Assembly: GCF_014873755.1 (NCBI RefSeq)
Contig: NZ_JADBEG010000001.1
Location: 1,180,501-1,244,500 of the forward strand
DNA from: Amycolatopsis lexingtonensis
GTDB lineage: Bacteria > Actinomycetota > Actinomycetes > Mycobacteriales > Pseudonocardiaceae
DNA: 64,000 nt
Direction of reading: 5' to 3'
Shown here: piece after piece, positions 49,863-58,253 of the stretch
How the letters are laid out: every line of letters begins with the position of its first letter
Position numbering within the stretch: the stretch's first letter is position 1
Translations under genes and position numbers: made by a program
Notes under the pieces: generated by a model
Databases searched by the model: none
Told to the model about the DNA's origin: nothing
What the model saw: only the letters and a program-made list of their open reading frames with translations

Positions 49863-50515
49863 CTCCGGTCCGGGACCGGCTGCTCGCCCTCGACTCGTGC
49901 GTGCTGTCGGACGCGCTCGACGCGCTCGGCCGGCCCGGCGCGGTCGCCGGCGTCCTGCCGGTCTGGGAAGGCGCCCGGGGGGCCGGCCGGGTCGTGACGA
50001 TGCGGACCGTGCCCGCCGACGGCCGCGTCAGCCGCTCCCACCTCGGCACCGCGGCGATCGAACGGGCCGCCGAGGGCGAGGTGGTGGTCGTGCAGCAGGA
50101 CACCGGCCGGCCCTTCCTGTCGGCGACCTGGGGCGGCCTGCTGGCCCGGGCGGCCTCCCTGAAGGGACTGGGCGGAGTCGTCGTCGACGGCGCGTGCCGG
50201 GACGTCGACGAGATCCGCGAACTCGGCCTGCCGGTGTCCGCGCGGGAAGCCATCCCCTTCACCGCGCGGGGCCGGATCGTCGAAGACTCGGTCGGCGTGC
50301 CGGTGCGGATCGGCGGGGTCGAGGTGCACGAGGGCGACTACGTGCTCGCCGACGGCAGCGGCGTGGTGTTCGTCCGCGCGGCCGAGGCCGAGGACGTGCT
50401 CGCGGCCGCGGAGCGGCTGGTGGCCCGCGAGCGGTTGATGGCCGAGGACCTGCGGGCGGGCCGGCTCCCGTCCGAAGTCCTCGGCACGGACTACGAGGAG
50501 ATGCTCAATGGCTGA
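49859..50515 (+). CDS. RraA-family protein (HMG/CHA aldolase-like), first of three
   Basis: 218 residues. SDALDALGRPGAVAGVLPVW opens the fold; ATWGGLLARAASLKGLGGVV then DGACRDVDEIRELGLPVSAR carry the conserved Gly loop and the R-D pair that binds pyruvate and metal. This family includes 4-hydroxy-4-methyl-2-oxoglutarate/4-carboxy-4-hydroxy-2-oxoadipate aldolase (LigK), the last step of the 4,5-cleavage route. ATGA overlap with the dioxygenase gene; 8-bp overlap with the next RraA gene. Confidence 0.85.
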   Translation: MTPVRDRLLALDSCVLSDALDALGRPGAVAGVLPVWEGARGAGRVVTMRTVPADGRVSRSHLGTAAIERAAEGEVVVVQQDTGRPFLSATWGGLLARAASLKGLGGVVVDGACRDVDEIRELGLPVSAREAIPFTARGRIVEDSVGVPVRIGGVEVHEGDYVLADGSGVVFVRAAEAEDVLAAAERLVARERLMAEDLRAGRLPSEVLGTDYEEMLNG

Positions 50516-51167
50516 CCAGACGGTCGACCGCGCGCGGGCGACCGGCACCGCCGGGCTGTCCGATGCGCTGGACAAGCTCGGCCTGCCGGGCGCCGTGCCC
50601 GGGATCGTGCCCTTCGACGCGCGGTTCTCGATCTGCGGGCGGGCGTTCACCGGCCAGTACGAGCCGGTGGACGCGCTCGGCGGGACCGTCGGCGACTACA
50701 TCGACGACGTCGAGCCCGGCCAGATCGTGGTGCTGAGCAACGACGGCCGGCTCGACTGCACGGTGTGGGGCGACATCCTCACCGCCGTCGCGAACGCGCG
50801 CGGCATCGGCGGCACCGTGATCGAAGGGGTCTGCCGCGACGTCGCCGACAGCCTGGTCATCGGCTACCCCGTGTTCGCCCGCGGCCGCAGCATGCAGACC
50901 GGCAAGGACCGGGTGCGCCTCGCGCACACCGGCCGTCCGGTGCGGCTGGGCTCGGTGCTGGTGCACCCCGGCGACGTGATCCGCGGGGACGCCGACGGCG
51001 TCGTGGTCCTCGCCGCCGACCGGGCCGACGAGGTGCTCGACGTCGCGGAAGGCATCGAGCGCGCCGAAGACAGCATCCGGACGGCGGTCGCGGGTGGGCA
51101 GCGGCTCGACGAAGCACGGGCCGAGATGGGTTACCACTCCCTCCAGACGAAAGCCGGTGCGCGATGA
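50508..51167 (+). CDS. RraA-family protein, second of three
   Basis: 219 residues. SDALDKLGLPGAVPGIVPFD parallels the first copy. VWGDILTAVANARGIGGTVI, then EGVCRDVADSLVIGYPVFAR keep the Gly loop and R-D pair. The C-terminal helix (about 185-210) is longer than in copy 1. Likely a paralogous aldolase or decarboxylase subunit. It overlaps both neighbours and so must be translated with them. Confidence 0.83.
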   Translation: MADQTVDRARATGTAGLSDALDKLGLPGAVPGIVPFDARFSICGRAFTGQYEPVDALGGTVGDYIDDVEPGQIVVLSNDGRLDCTVWGDILTAVANARGIGGTVIEGVCRDVADSLVIGYPVFARGRSMQTGKDRVRLAHTGRPVRLGSVLVHPGDVIRGDADGVVVLAADRADEVLDVAEGIERAEDSIRTAVAGGQRLDEARAEMGYHSLQTKAGAR

Positions 51168-51763
51168 CCGCGCAGGCGACCCGGCTCGGCGAGTTCGGCA
51201 CGGCGACCCTGCACGAGTCCGGCGCGACGCCGCTCCCGCCGCAGCTGCGGCCGCTCGACCCGGCGTGGCGGATCTGCGGGTACGCCTTCACGGTCCGGCT
51301 GACCCCCGGCAACAACATCTGGCTGCACCGCGCGCTCTACGCCGCCGCGCCGGGGGACGTCCTGGTCGCCTCGACCGGTGGCGCCTTCGAGTTCGGGTAC
51401 TGGGGCGACATCCTGACCAGCGCGGCGATCGCCCGCCGGCTCGGCGGCCTGGTGCTCGACGGCTGCGTCCGCGACTCGGCCGAGCTGCTGCAGCTGGGTT
51501 TCCCGGTCTTCTCGCGCGGTTTGTGCGTCCGCGGCACCGGCAAGGACACCACCGGCGGCGACCTCGACGCCGACATCACCATCGGCTCGGTGGTCGTGCG
51601 GCCCGGCGACCTGGTCGTAGGGGACGCCGACGGCGTCGTCGTCTCACCGCGCGAGGACGCCGCCGTGGTCGGCGAGCGCGCGGCACGGCGGGAGGACAAG
51701 GAAGCCTCCGTGCGCCGGCGGATCGCCGCCGGCGAGTCCACCCTCGACATCTACGGGTTCTGA
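51164..51763 (+). CDS. RraA-family protein, third of three
   Basis: 199 residues, the shortest copy. The first helix (usually SDALDxLG) is replaced by ATLHESGATPLPPQL, so the N-terminal part differs. YWGDILTSAAIARRLGGLVL then DGCVRDSAELLQLGFPVFSR is intact, with the R-D pair. The C-terminus ends IAAGESTLDIYGF. A divergent subunit of a mixed trimer/hexamer, or an enzyme for a different ketoacid, is possible. ATGA overlap upstream, TGATG overlap downstream. Confidence 0.83.
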   Translation: MTAQATRLGEFGTATLHESGATPLPPQLRPLDPAWRICGYAFTVRLTPGNNIWLHRALYAAAPGDVLVASTGGAFEFGYWGDILTSAAIARRLGGLVLDGCVRDSAELLQLGFPVFSRGLCVRGTGKDTTGGDLDADITIGSVVVRPGDLVVGDADGVVVSPREDAAVVGERAARREDKEASVRRRIAAGESTLDIYGF

Positions 51764-52872
51764 TGGACACGCACGGGGTGGGCATCGCCGGCTGGGGTGC
51801 GGCCGGCCGGCTGATGGCCGCCGCGCTCGGGCACTCGGAGCGGTTCCGGCTCGCGGGCGTCGCGGACCTCGACCCCGCGGCCCGCGACCGCGCCGCCGCC
51901 GAGACCGGCTGCCGGGTGCACCCGGACGTCGCTTCGCTGGCCGCGTCCGGAGACGTCGACGTCGTGTACGTCGCCACCCCGACCGCCACGCACCTGGCCG
52001 CGGTCCAAGCCGTTGCCGCGCAGGGCAAGCACGTCATCTCGGAGAAGCCCTTGGCGACGACGCTGGCGGACGCGCGGCTCGCCGTCGACGCCGCCGACCG
52101 CGCGGGGGTCGTCCTGCTCGTCGGCGCGACCCACAGCTACAACGCGCCGATCCGCGTCCTGCGCCGGCTCGTCGAAGACGGGACGCTCGGGCCGCTGCTG
52201 TCGGTGTGCGCCAACTGCCACACCGACTGGCACCGCCGCCCGCGCTCCGCGGCGGACCTCGATGCGGCGCAGGGCAACGGGCTCGTGCTCCGCCAAGGCG
52301 CCCACCAGATCGACATCCTGCGCTACGTGTGCGGCGGGCTGACCGAATCCGTGACCGGCACGACGTTCGGTGGCGCGGACGGGACCGAACTCGGGTTCTC
52401 GGCCCAGCTCGCGTTCCCGGGCGGCGTCCACGCCAGCGCGTACTACGTGGGCACCGGCGGGTTCGACAGCCGCCTGCAGACGTGGGGTGTCGGCGAACTC
52501 GGCACCTTCGACGTCGCCGCAACGCCGGCGACGGCCCGGTTCTTCGCCTTGCCGGGTTCGGGGGTGGTGTCCCCGGTCTTCGGCACCCTGGCGGCGACCT
52601 TCACCGGCGGCGGCGCCTGGGTCACCCCCACCGGCGCGCTCGTGTTCGCGGGCGACGACGTCACCGAAGTCGGCGTCGAGGGCGAGGCGTCCGGCTGGCA
52701 GGCCCTGCTGGCCGAGCTGGCCGACGCGCTCGACGGCCGCCCGACCGTCCACACGGGACGCTGGGGGCTGGCGACGCTCGAAGTGGCGCTCGCCCTGCAC
52801 GAGTCCGCCCGCACCGGCCGGCGCGTCGGCCTGCACCACCAGATCCCCACCCAGCCCGACCTTCAGGCGTAA
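51763..52872 (+). CDS. Gfo/Idh/MocA-family dehydrogenase
   Basis: 369 residues. The nucleotide loop is GIAGWGAAGRLMAAAL, followed by VYVATPTATHL and the hallmark ISEKPLATTLADA with the catalytic Lys. The C-terminal beta sheet domain runs from about 125. LigC, the 4-carboxy-2-hydroxymuconate semialdehyde dehydrogenase of the 4,5-cleavage route, belongs to this superfamily, which fits the dioxygenase and aldolases beside it. Other sugar or inositol dehydrogenases cannot be excluded from sequence. Confidence 0.83.
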   Translation: MDTHGVGIAGWGAAGRLMAAALGHSERFRLAGVADLDPAARDRAAAETGCRVHPDVASLAASGDVDVVYVATPTATHLAAVQAVAAQGKHVISEKPLATTLADARLAVDAADRAGVVLLVGATHSYNAPIRVLRRLVEDGTLGPLLSVCANCHTDWHRRPRSAADLDAAQGNGLVLRQGAHQIDILRYVCGGLTESVTGTTFGGADGTELGFSAQLAFPGGVHASAYYVGTGGFDSRLQTWGVGELGTFDVAATPATARFFALPGSGVVSPVFGTLAATFTGGGAWVTPTGALVFAGDDVTEVGVEGEASGWQALLAELADALDGRPTVHTGRWGLATLEVALALHESARTGRRVGLHHQIPTQPDLQA

Positions 52873-52882
52873 GGAGAAGAAG

Positions 52883-53905
52883 ATGATCATCGACGCGCAC
52901 GCGCACGTCAACGCCCCGCCGGAGCTGTACGCCTACCAGGCGGCGCTCATGTCGTCGCGCGGTGCTCACGGACGGGGCAGCGCGGGCGTGACCGACGCCG
53001 CGCTCAAGGAGTGGGGCGAGCGCACGCTGGCCACCATGGACGGCGTCGGCACCGACCTGCAGCTGATCTCGCCGCGGCCGTTCCACTGCGGGCACTCCAT
53101 GCGCCCGGCGAAGACCGTGCACTGGTGGACCAGCGCGGTCAACGACGTCATCGCCCGCCAGGCCGCGTTGTTCCCCGGCCGGCTCGCCGGCGTCGCCGGC
53201 CTGCCGCAGGCGTACGGCGAGAGCGCGGCGGACTGGGCCGGCGCCCTGGAGGAAGCCGTCACCCAGCTGGGGATGGTGGGCTGCGTGCTCAACCCCGACC
53301 CGTCCGAGGGCACCGGCCACGTGCCGCCGCTGGGCGACCCGTTCTGGTACCCGCTGTACGAAAAGCTCGTGGAGCTCGACGTGCCGGCGCTGATCCACTC
53401 GGGCAGCTGCCTCAACGACCGGGAGACCTACAGCGAGCACTTCGTCACCGAGGAAAGCATCGCGATCCTCACGCTGCTGAACTCTGAGGTGTTCCTGCGC
53501 TACCCGACGCTGAAGATCATCGTCGCGCACGGCGGCGGCTCGGTGCCGTACCAGATCGGGCGCTGGCGGGCGGCCCGCGCGCACCCGAAGCTGCGGCTGG
53601 GCCACGTGCTCAAGGACGAGTCGTTCGACGACAGCCTGCGGCGGCTGTGGTTCGACACGGTCCTGCACAACCCCGGTTCGCTCGAGCTGCTGATCAAGAC
53701 GGTGGGAGCGGACCGGTGCCTGTTCGGTACCGAGCGGCCGGGCAGCGGCACCGCGCCGGACCCGGTGACCGGGCACGACTTCGACGACATCCGCCCGGTC
53801 GTCGAAGGCTTCGGTTTCCTCAGCGAGGCCGAGAAGGCCGCGATCCTCGCAGGCAACGCGCAGTCGCTGTTCCGGCTGAGCGAGGCGGTCCCTTCAGCGG
53901 GGTGA
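52883..53905 (+). CDS. Amidohydrolase of the LigJ/ACMSD group, second copy
   Basis: 340 residues. IIDAHAHVNAPPELYAY holds the first HxH. QLGMVGCVLNPDPSEGTGHV, PALIHSGSC, YPTLKIIVAHGGGSVPYQIG and CLFGTERPGSG match the paralogue at 43768 and LigJ-like hydratases. The later DFDDIRPVVEGFGFLSEAEK and LAGNAQSLFRL complete the barrel. Two such genes bracket the aldolase-dioxygenase block: one may hydrate and the other decarboxylate or hydrolyse. ATG 52883 has AAGGAGAAG immediately upstream. A strong hairpin follows 12 bp after the stop. Confidence 0.8.
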   Translation: MIIDAHAHVNAPPELYAYQAALMSSRGAHGRGSAGVTDAALKEWGERTLATMDGVGTDLQLISPRPFHCGHSMRPAKTVHWWTSAVNDVIARQAALFPGRLAGVAGLPQAYGESAADWAGALEEAVTQLGMVGCVLNPDPSEGTGHVPPLGDPFWYPLYEKLVELDVPALIHSGSCLNDRETYSEHFVTEESIAILTLLNSEVFLRYPTLKIIVAHGGGSVPYQIGRWRAARAHPKLRLGHVLKDESFDDSLRRLWFDTVLHNPGSLELLIKTVGADRCLFGTERPGSGTAPDPVTGHDFDDIRPVVEGFGFLSEAEKAAILAGNAQSLFRLSEAVPSAG

Positions 53906-53917
53906 CGTGAGGCGAAG

Positions 53918-53958
53918 GAGCCCTCCGGCGCGGCGGTTCGTCGCGCGCCGGAGGGCTC
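53918..53958. terminator. Terminator-type hairpin
   Basis: GAGCCCTCCGGCGCG pairs perfectly with CGCGCCGGAGGGCTC around an 11-base loop, a 15-bp G+C-rich stem directly after the second amidohydrolase. There is no T tract, usual for actinomycete terminators. It should end the long transcript starting near 42.1 kb. Confidence 0.75.
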
Positions 53959-54033
53959 TGCGCGTTGTGGCACCTTCACCAGGTTGACGCGATAGGCTGA
54001 TGCCGGTCAGCGTTCATAACTCACAGTAGTGTA

Positions 54034-54046
54034 CTATCATTAACCT
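54034..54046 (+). promoter_or_regulatory. Shared catabolic-cluster motif, copy 3
   Basis: CTATCATTAACCT, within TGTACTATCATTAACCTT, 31 bp upstream of the first in-frame start of the plus-strand GntR gene. It matches the core CTATNATTAACCT exactly and suggests autoregulation. Confidence 0.65.
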
Positions 54047-54077
54047 TGAGCCTGGGTCGTGGGTCGGCCGGCGGGGA

Positions 54078-54878
54078 GTGGGTGCCATCGTGGTTGACGA
54101 ACCTGCAGACGGCGAAGGTGCACGTGTCGCCCGCCACCGTCCCGATGCCCGGCGGCCCCAGAAGGTTTCGCTGGCGATCGCCCAGCGGATCGTCGACGAC
54201 ATCACCGACGACAACCTCGGACCGGGCACCAAACTGGCGAGCGAACGCGACATGATGGCGCGGTTCGAGACCGGGCGCGGAACCCTGCGCGAGGCGCTGC
54301 GGTTCCTGGAGATGAACGGCGTCATCCGCGTCAAGGCGGGCCCGCACGGCGGCCCGATCGTCTCCGAGCCGGACGCCCACGATCTCGCCGGTGTGCTGGG
54401 GTTGTTCCTGCAGCTCAAGAGGATGCCGTTCAAGGCGCTGGTCGCGGCGCGCGAGGTGCTCGAACCGGAACTGGCGGCGCAGGCCGCCGAGGCCGCGGAC
54501 GAGGCGCTGATCGCCGAGATCTCGGATTCGATCGACGGCATGCGGGAGTTCCTCGACGACGAACAGAATTTCCTGGCCGAGAACGACCGCTTCCACGCGG
54601 CGGTGGCCGCGGCCGCGGGCAACGAGCTGTTCGCGCTGCTGATTTCCTCGCTGCACCTGATCACGGACGGCATGCCGCTGGGGGTGAGCTACGCGCCACC
54701 CCGGCGAAAGGCGGTCCTGCAGGCGCACGAAGCCGTGTGCGACGCCATCAAGAACGGCGACGCGGAGGGTGCCCGCTGGGCCATGCGCCGGCACATGCGC
54801 GAGTTCCGCCGGTACATCGTCGAGAAGTTCCCGATGGTCTACGAACGCCCGGTGCGCTGGCGCGACGTCGCGCCCTGA
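54078..54878 (+). CDS. GntR-family regulator, FadR/FCD type
   Basis: 266 residues as drawn; GTG 54090 is an equally good start, with GGGGAG upstream. The winged HTH is at about 30-100: LAIAQRIVDDITDDNLGPGT then LASERDMMARFETGRGTLRE. The FCD ligand domain (about 110-255) has AREVLEPELAAQAAEAADE and ENDRFHAAVAAAAGNELF, with the His residues that bind a metal/carboxylate in this group. Ligands are usually organic acids. It likely senses a cluster intermediate and controls the motif-bearing promoters. Its tail faces the tail of a paralogue. Confidence 0.88.
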   Translation: MGAIVVDEPADGEGARVARHRPDARRPQKVSLAIAQRIVDDITDDNLGPGTKLASERDMMARFETGRGTLREALRFLEMNGVIRVKAGPHGGPIVSEPDAHDLAGVLGLFLQLKRMPFKALVAAREVLEPELAAQAAEAADEALIAEISDSIDGMREFLDDEQNFLAENDRFHAAVAAAAGNELFALLISSLHLITDGMPLGVSYAPPRRKAVLQAHEAVCDAIKNGDAEGARWAMRRHMREFRRYIVEKFPMVYERPVRWRDVAP

Positions 54879-54891
54879 GTCGTCTCCGCCG

Positions 54892-55683
54892 TCAGGGGAC
54901 GATGTCGCGCCAGCGCAGGGGCCGGTCCAGCACCGCCGGGAAGTCGGACTCCACCCGGGTGCGGAACCGGCGCAGGTGCTTGCGCATCGCCCACCGCGCG
55001 CCCTCCGCGTCGCCCGCCTCGATGGCCTCGAGGATTTCCGCGTGGGACTTCACCACGTTCTCCCGGCGCGGCCGGGCGTAGTCGAGGCCCAGCGGCACGC
55101 CGTCGGTGATGGTGTGCAGGGACGAGATCACCAGGGCGAAGAGGTCGTTGCCCGAAGCGGCGGCCACGGCCGAATGGAACCGGTCGTTTTCGGCCAGGAA
55201 GTTCTGTTCGTCGTCGAGGAACGCGCTCATGCCGTCGATGGTGTCCTTGATGCGCGCGTGGTCTTCCGCGGTCGCGCGCTCGGCGGCGAGCCCGGCCAGC
55301 TCCGGTTCGAGGACCTCCCGTGCTGCGACGACCGACCCGAACGGCACGCCGCGCAGCTGCATGAACAGCCCGAGCACCCAGGCGAGGTCCTGCCCGTCCT
55401 GTTCGGCGACCACCGGGCCGCCGCGCGGGCCGGGCTTCAACGTGATCGCGCCGGTCATCTCCAGGAACCGCAGGGACTCCCGCAGCGTGCCCCGGCCCGC
55501 GCCAAACCGCTCGAGCATCTCCCGCTCGCCGGGCAGTTTCGCGCCCGGCCCGAGGTCGTCCCGCGTGATGTCGTCGACGATGTCCTGCGCGATCCCGAGC
55601 GCGGCCTTGTGTGAACGGCGGGGGTCAGGCCGGCGTCGTGGCCGGCGGGCCCCCTCGGCTGCGTGCGCTTCCCTGCTCGCCAC
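54892..55683 (-). CDS. GntR-family regulator, FadR/FCD type, paralogue
   Basis: 263 residues with the same layout: GIAQDIVDDITRDDLGPGAK, then RFGAGRGTLRESLRFLEMTG (HTH) and EPELAGLAAERATAEDHARI, FLDDEQNFLAENDRFHSAV (FCD). Whole stretches such as FLDDEQNFLAENDRFH are identical to the other copy, so the two arose by duplication. ATG 55683 is divergent from the P450 gene, with motif copy 4 between them. The two regulators end 13 bp apart. Confidence 0.88.
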   Translation of the reverse strand: MASREAHAAEGARRPRRRPDPRRSHKAALGIAQDIVDDITRDDLGPGAKLPGEREMLERFGAGRGTLRESLRFLEMTGAITLKPGPRGGPVVAEQDGQDLAWVLGLFMQLRGVPFGSVVAAREVLEPELAGLAAERATAEDHARIKDTIDGMSAFLDDEQNFLAENDRFHSAVAAASGNDLFALVISSLHTITDGVPLGLDYARPRRENVVKSHAEILEAIEAGDAEGARWAMRKHLRRFRTRVESDFPAVLDRPLRWRDIVP

Positions 55684-55757
55684 CCCGCGAGCCTACCATT
55701 GCCCTGATCCCCGAACGGCCTGCTTGACGGACTGCGAGCAGGTATCTAGCCTCCTGT

Positions 55758-55776
55758 TGCTCCTATAATTAACCTA
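55758..55776 (+). promoter_or_regulatory. Shared catabolic-cluster motif, copy 4
   Basis: TGCTCCTATAATTAACCTA, 30 bp before the P450 start and 75 bp from the divergent GntR start. It differs from copy 2 at one base. The TATAAT core could be a -10 box overlapped by an operator. Confidence 0.75.
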
Positions 55777-55805
55777 ATGTGTTGGGGTGCATCCCAGGAG
55801 GTTCA

Positions 55806-56999
55806 GTGTCGAACGTCCCACTTCCCCTCGACCCGACGCTCCCGCGCACGGAGAACTACGAGGACGGCACCTCGGTGCTGCGCTCGACGTCGTTCAGCGT
55901 CGACGTCTACCACGAGAACGCGGTGCTGCTCGCCGGCACGCTGCTCGGCTCCGACGGCGATCGCCATCGGCACCTGAAGCGGCTCGAAGGAGGCCTGTTC
56001 AACCCGGCCCACCTGGCGCACTACGAGAAATCGGTGCTGGCCGAGGTGGTCGACGAGGAACTGGCGGCAATCGCGGCGGACCGGCCCGGCGACGGCGTTC
56101 CCCGCGGCGACCTCATCCCGCTGGTGCGCCGGATGGCCCTGCGGATCTCGGCGGAGGTGGTCGGGCTCGACGACATCGACGACGCGCGGCTGTCGCAGCT
56201 GACCACGCTCGTCGCCCGGCTCGGTGACGGCATCCTGATCCAGTGGGCGACCCGCGACCACGCCGAGGTCATGCGGGACGCGCTGGCCTGCAAGGACGAG
56301 TTCTGGGCGGACTTCGTGCGCCCAGCGTTGGAGAAGCGCCGTCGGCAGGCGACGGCGGGCAAGGACCTGATCTCGGTGATCCTCGCCGACACCACGATGA
56401 CCTGGTCGGACGACGACATCCTGAAGGAAGCCCTGCTGTTCATGGCCGCCGCGGCCTTCACCACGGCGACGGCGGTGACGCACGCCGTCGCCGAGCTGAC
56501 GAACTGGCTGCCGGACCACCCCGAAGCGCGCGAGAAGCTCTCGGACCCCGAGTTCCTGCGCGTCGCGGGCATGGAGTCGCTGCGCATGCACCCCGGGCGG
56601 CACGTGCTGTTCCGGGCGGCGGCCGAGCGCACGACCATGCCGGACGGGACCCCGGTGGAGCCGGGTCAGATCGTGCTCGTCGACAAGTTCCACGCGAACA
56701 TGGACGAAGAGGCCTACGGCGGCGCGGTCGACGAGTTCGACCCCTACCGCACGATCGCCGAAGGCACCGCGCCGTACGGCTTGAGCTTCGGCGCCGGTCC
56801 CCACCAGTGCCTGGGCAAGCCGCTGGTGCTCGGCACCGCGGCCGGGCGCCGCGCCGAGCCGCGCGACGGGACGCTCGCCCTCCTGCTCGGGGCCCTGTTC
56901 CGGGCGGGTGTGGAGCGCGACCCGGACCACCCGCCGGTGCGCCCGGACAGCGTCCACGACCGCTACGAGTCCTTTCCCGTCCGGTTCACCGCGCTCTGA
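55806..56999 (+). CDS. Cytochrome P450
   Basis: 397 residues from GTG 55806 with AGGAGG upstream. ExxR is in GMESLRMHPGRHV, and the heme loop is FGAGPHQCLGKPLVLG with the Cys ligand. The I-helix stretch ALLFMAAAAFTTATAVTHAV lacks the acidic residue of the usual (A/G)GxDT; the Thr remains. The C-terminal portion after the heme loop is unusual in being G/A/R-rich. A role as hydroxylase or O-demethylase of the aromatic substrate is plausible; ferredoxin partners are not local. The alcohol dehydrogenase gene follows at 25 bp. Confidence 0.88.
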   Translation: MSNVPLPLDPTLPRTENYEDGTSVLRSTSFSVDVYHENAVLLAGTLLGSDGDRHRHLKRLEGGLFNPAHLAHYEKSVLAEVVDEELAAIAADRPGDGVPRGDLIPLVRRMALRISAEVVGLDDIDDARLSQLTTLVARLGDGILIQWATRDHAEVMRDALACKDEFWADFVRPALEKRRRQATAGKDLISVILADTTMTWSDDDILKEALLFMAAAAFTTATAVTHAVAELTNWLPDHPEAREKLSDPEFLRVAGMESLRMHPGRHVLFRAAAERTTMPDGTPVEPGQIVLVDKFHANMDEEAYGGAVDEFDPYRTIAEGTAPYGLSFGAGPHQCLGKPLVLGTAAGRRAEPRDGTLALLLGALFRAGVERDPDHPPVRPDSVHDRYESFPVRFTAL

Positions 57000-57024
57000 G
57001 GCCTCGGCGCGAAAAGGAGGTCCG

Positions 57025-58128
57025 ATGCGTGCACGGGCGATGGTCCAGCTGGGGCCGGGAGTTTTGGAGGAGCAGGAGTTCGAGGTCCCCGTCATCGGGG
57101 ACGGCGAGGCGCTGCTGAAGATCGAGGCCACCGGGATCTGCGGGAGCGACAAGACGCAGCTCGACGGCGGTCTGGCCAAGAGCGGGTGGTCCGCCTACCC
57201 GGTGATCCCCGGGCACGAGCCGGTCGGCCGGGTCGTCGAGATCGGTGCCGAAGCCCGGCGGCTCTGGGGGGTCGAGGAGGGGCAGCTCGTCGCGGTCGAA
57301 TCCGTGGTGCCGTGCCAGGTGTGCGACCGCTGCACCGGCGGACTCGTGAAGTTCTGCCGCAACCGCTTCTCCTACGGCTTCACCCCGACGACGTTCGGCA
57401 GCGGGCTGTGGGGCGGCTTCGCCGAATACCTCGTGCTGCGGCCGAACACCCGGGTGCACCCGGTGCCCGAAGGCATCCCGGCCGAGGTGGCGACGCTGTT
57501 CAACCCGCTCGGCGCCGGGTTCGACTGGACAGTGCGCCGCGGCGGGACCCTCGCCGGCGACGCCGTGGTGGTCCTCGGCTGCGGGCAGCGCGGGCTGGCC
57601 TGCGCGGTCGCCGCGCGGGCCGCGGGTGCGGACCGCGTCGTCGTGACCGGCCTCGCCCGGGACCGGCACAAGCTCGAGATCGCGGCCAAGCTCGGCGTCG
57701 ACGCCACCGTCGAGGTGGACAACCTCCCCGACGGCTGTCCCGACGTCGTCACCGCGGTGCGCGCGGCGCTCGGCGGGGACGCCGACCGGGTGGTGGACAC
57801 GACGCCGCACGCGGTTTCCGCGATCGGCGACGCGATCGCGCTCGTTCGGCCCGGGGGAGTGGTGGTGGTCGCCGGGCTGAAGGGCGGCGCCGACCTGTCC
57901 GGAGTGGACGCCGACGCGATGGTGCTCAAGGCGATCGACATCCGGGGCGTGGTGAGCGTCGAGCCGTGGGGTTACCGCCAGGCGCTGCGGCTGCTCGGCT
58001 CGGGCCGGTTGCCGGTCGAGCTGCTGCACTCCCACACCGTGCCGCTGGCGGAGGTGCGCGAGGGCATCGAACTGCTCAGCCGGTCCGACGCCGTGCACGT
58101 GTCGGTGGTCCCCGAAACAGCGAGCTAG
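57025..58128 (+). CDS. Zinc-dependent medium-chain alcohol dehydrogenase
   Basis: 367 residues. The catalytic zinc site is GICGSDKTQ (Cys) and GHEPVGRVV (His-Glu); structural zinc Cys occur in VPCQVCDRCTGGLVKFC (four Cys). The cofactor loop is VVLGCGQRGLACAVAA. Both zinc sites appear intact. It may oxidise an alcohol produced by the P450 or reduce a semialdehyde. ATG 57025 follows AAAAGGAGG. A hairpin terminator is found 12 bp after the stop. Confidence 0.88.
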   Translation: MRARAMVQLGPGVLEEQEFEVPVIGDGEALLKIEATGICGSDKTQLDGGLAKSGWSAYPVIPGHEPVGRVVEIGAEARRLWGVEEGQLVAVESVVPCQVCDRCTGGLVKFCRNRFSYGFTPTTFGSGLWGGFAEYLVLRPNTRVHPVPEGIPAEVATLFNPLGAGFDWTVRRGGTLAGDAVVVLGCGQRGLACAVAARAAGADRVVVTGLARDRHKLEIAAKLGVDATVEVDNLPDGCPDVVTAVRAALGGDADRVVDTTPHAVSAIGDAIALVRPGGVVVVAGLKGGADLSGVDADAMVLKAIDIRGVVSVEPWGYRQALRLLGSGRLPVELLHSHTVPLAEVREGIELLSRSDAVHVSVVPETAS

Positions 58129-58139
58129 GGCGCACACGA

Positions 58140-58171
58140 AAGCGGCGGACGTGACTCCACGTCCGCCGCTT
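58140..58171. terminator. Terminator-type hairpin
   Basis: AAGCGGCGGACGTG pairs perfectly with CACGTCCGCCGCTT around ACTC, a 14-bp stem 12 bp after the alcohol dehydrogenase. TTCG follows rather than a T tract. It ends the P450-dehydrogenase transcript. Confidence 0.75.
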
Positions 58172-58253
58172 CGGCATGCCCTTTTGTTGCCGGGCAACAC
58201 AAGTGCTGATCAAAAACTGTCCATTGTGAACAGCTCTTGTGTGTCACGACTGT

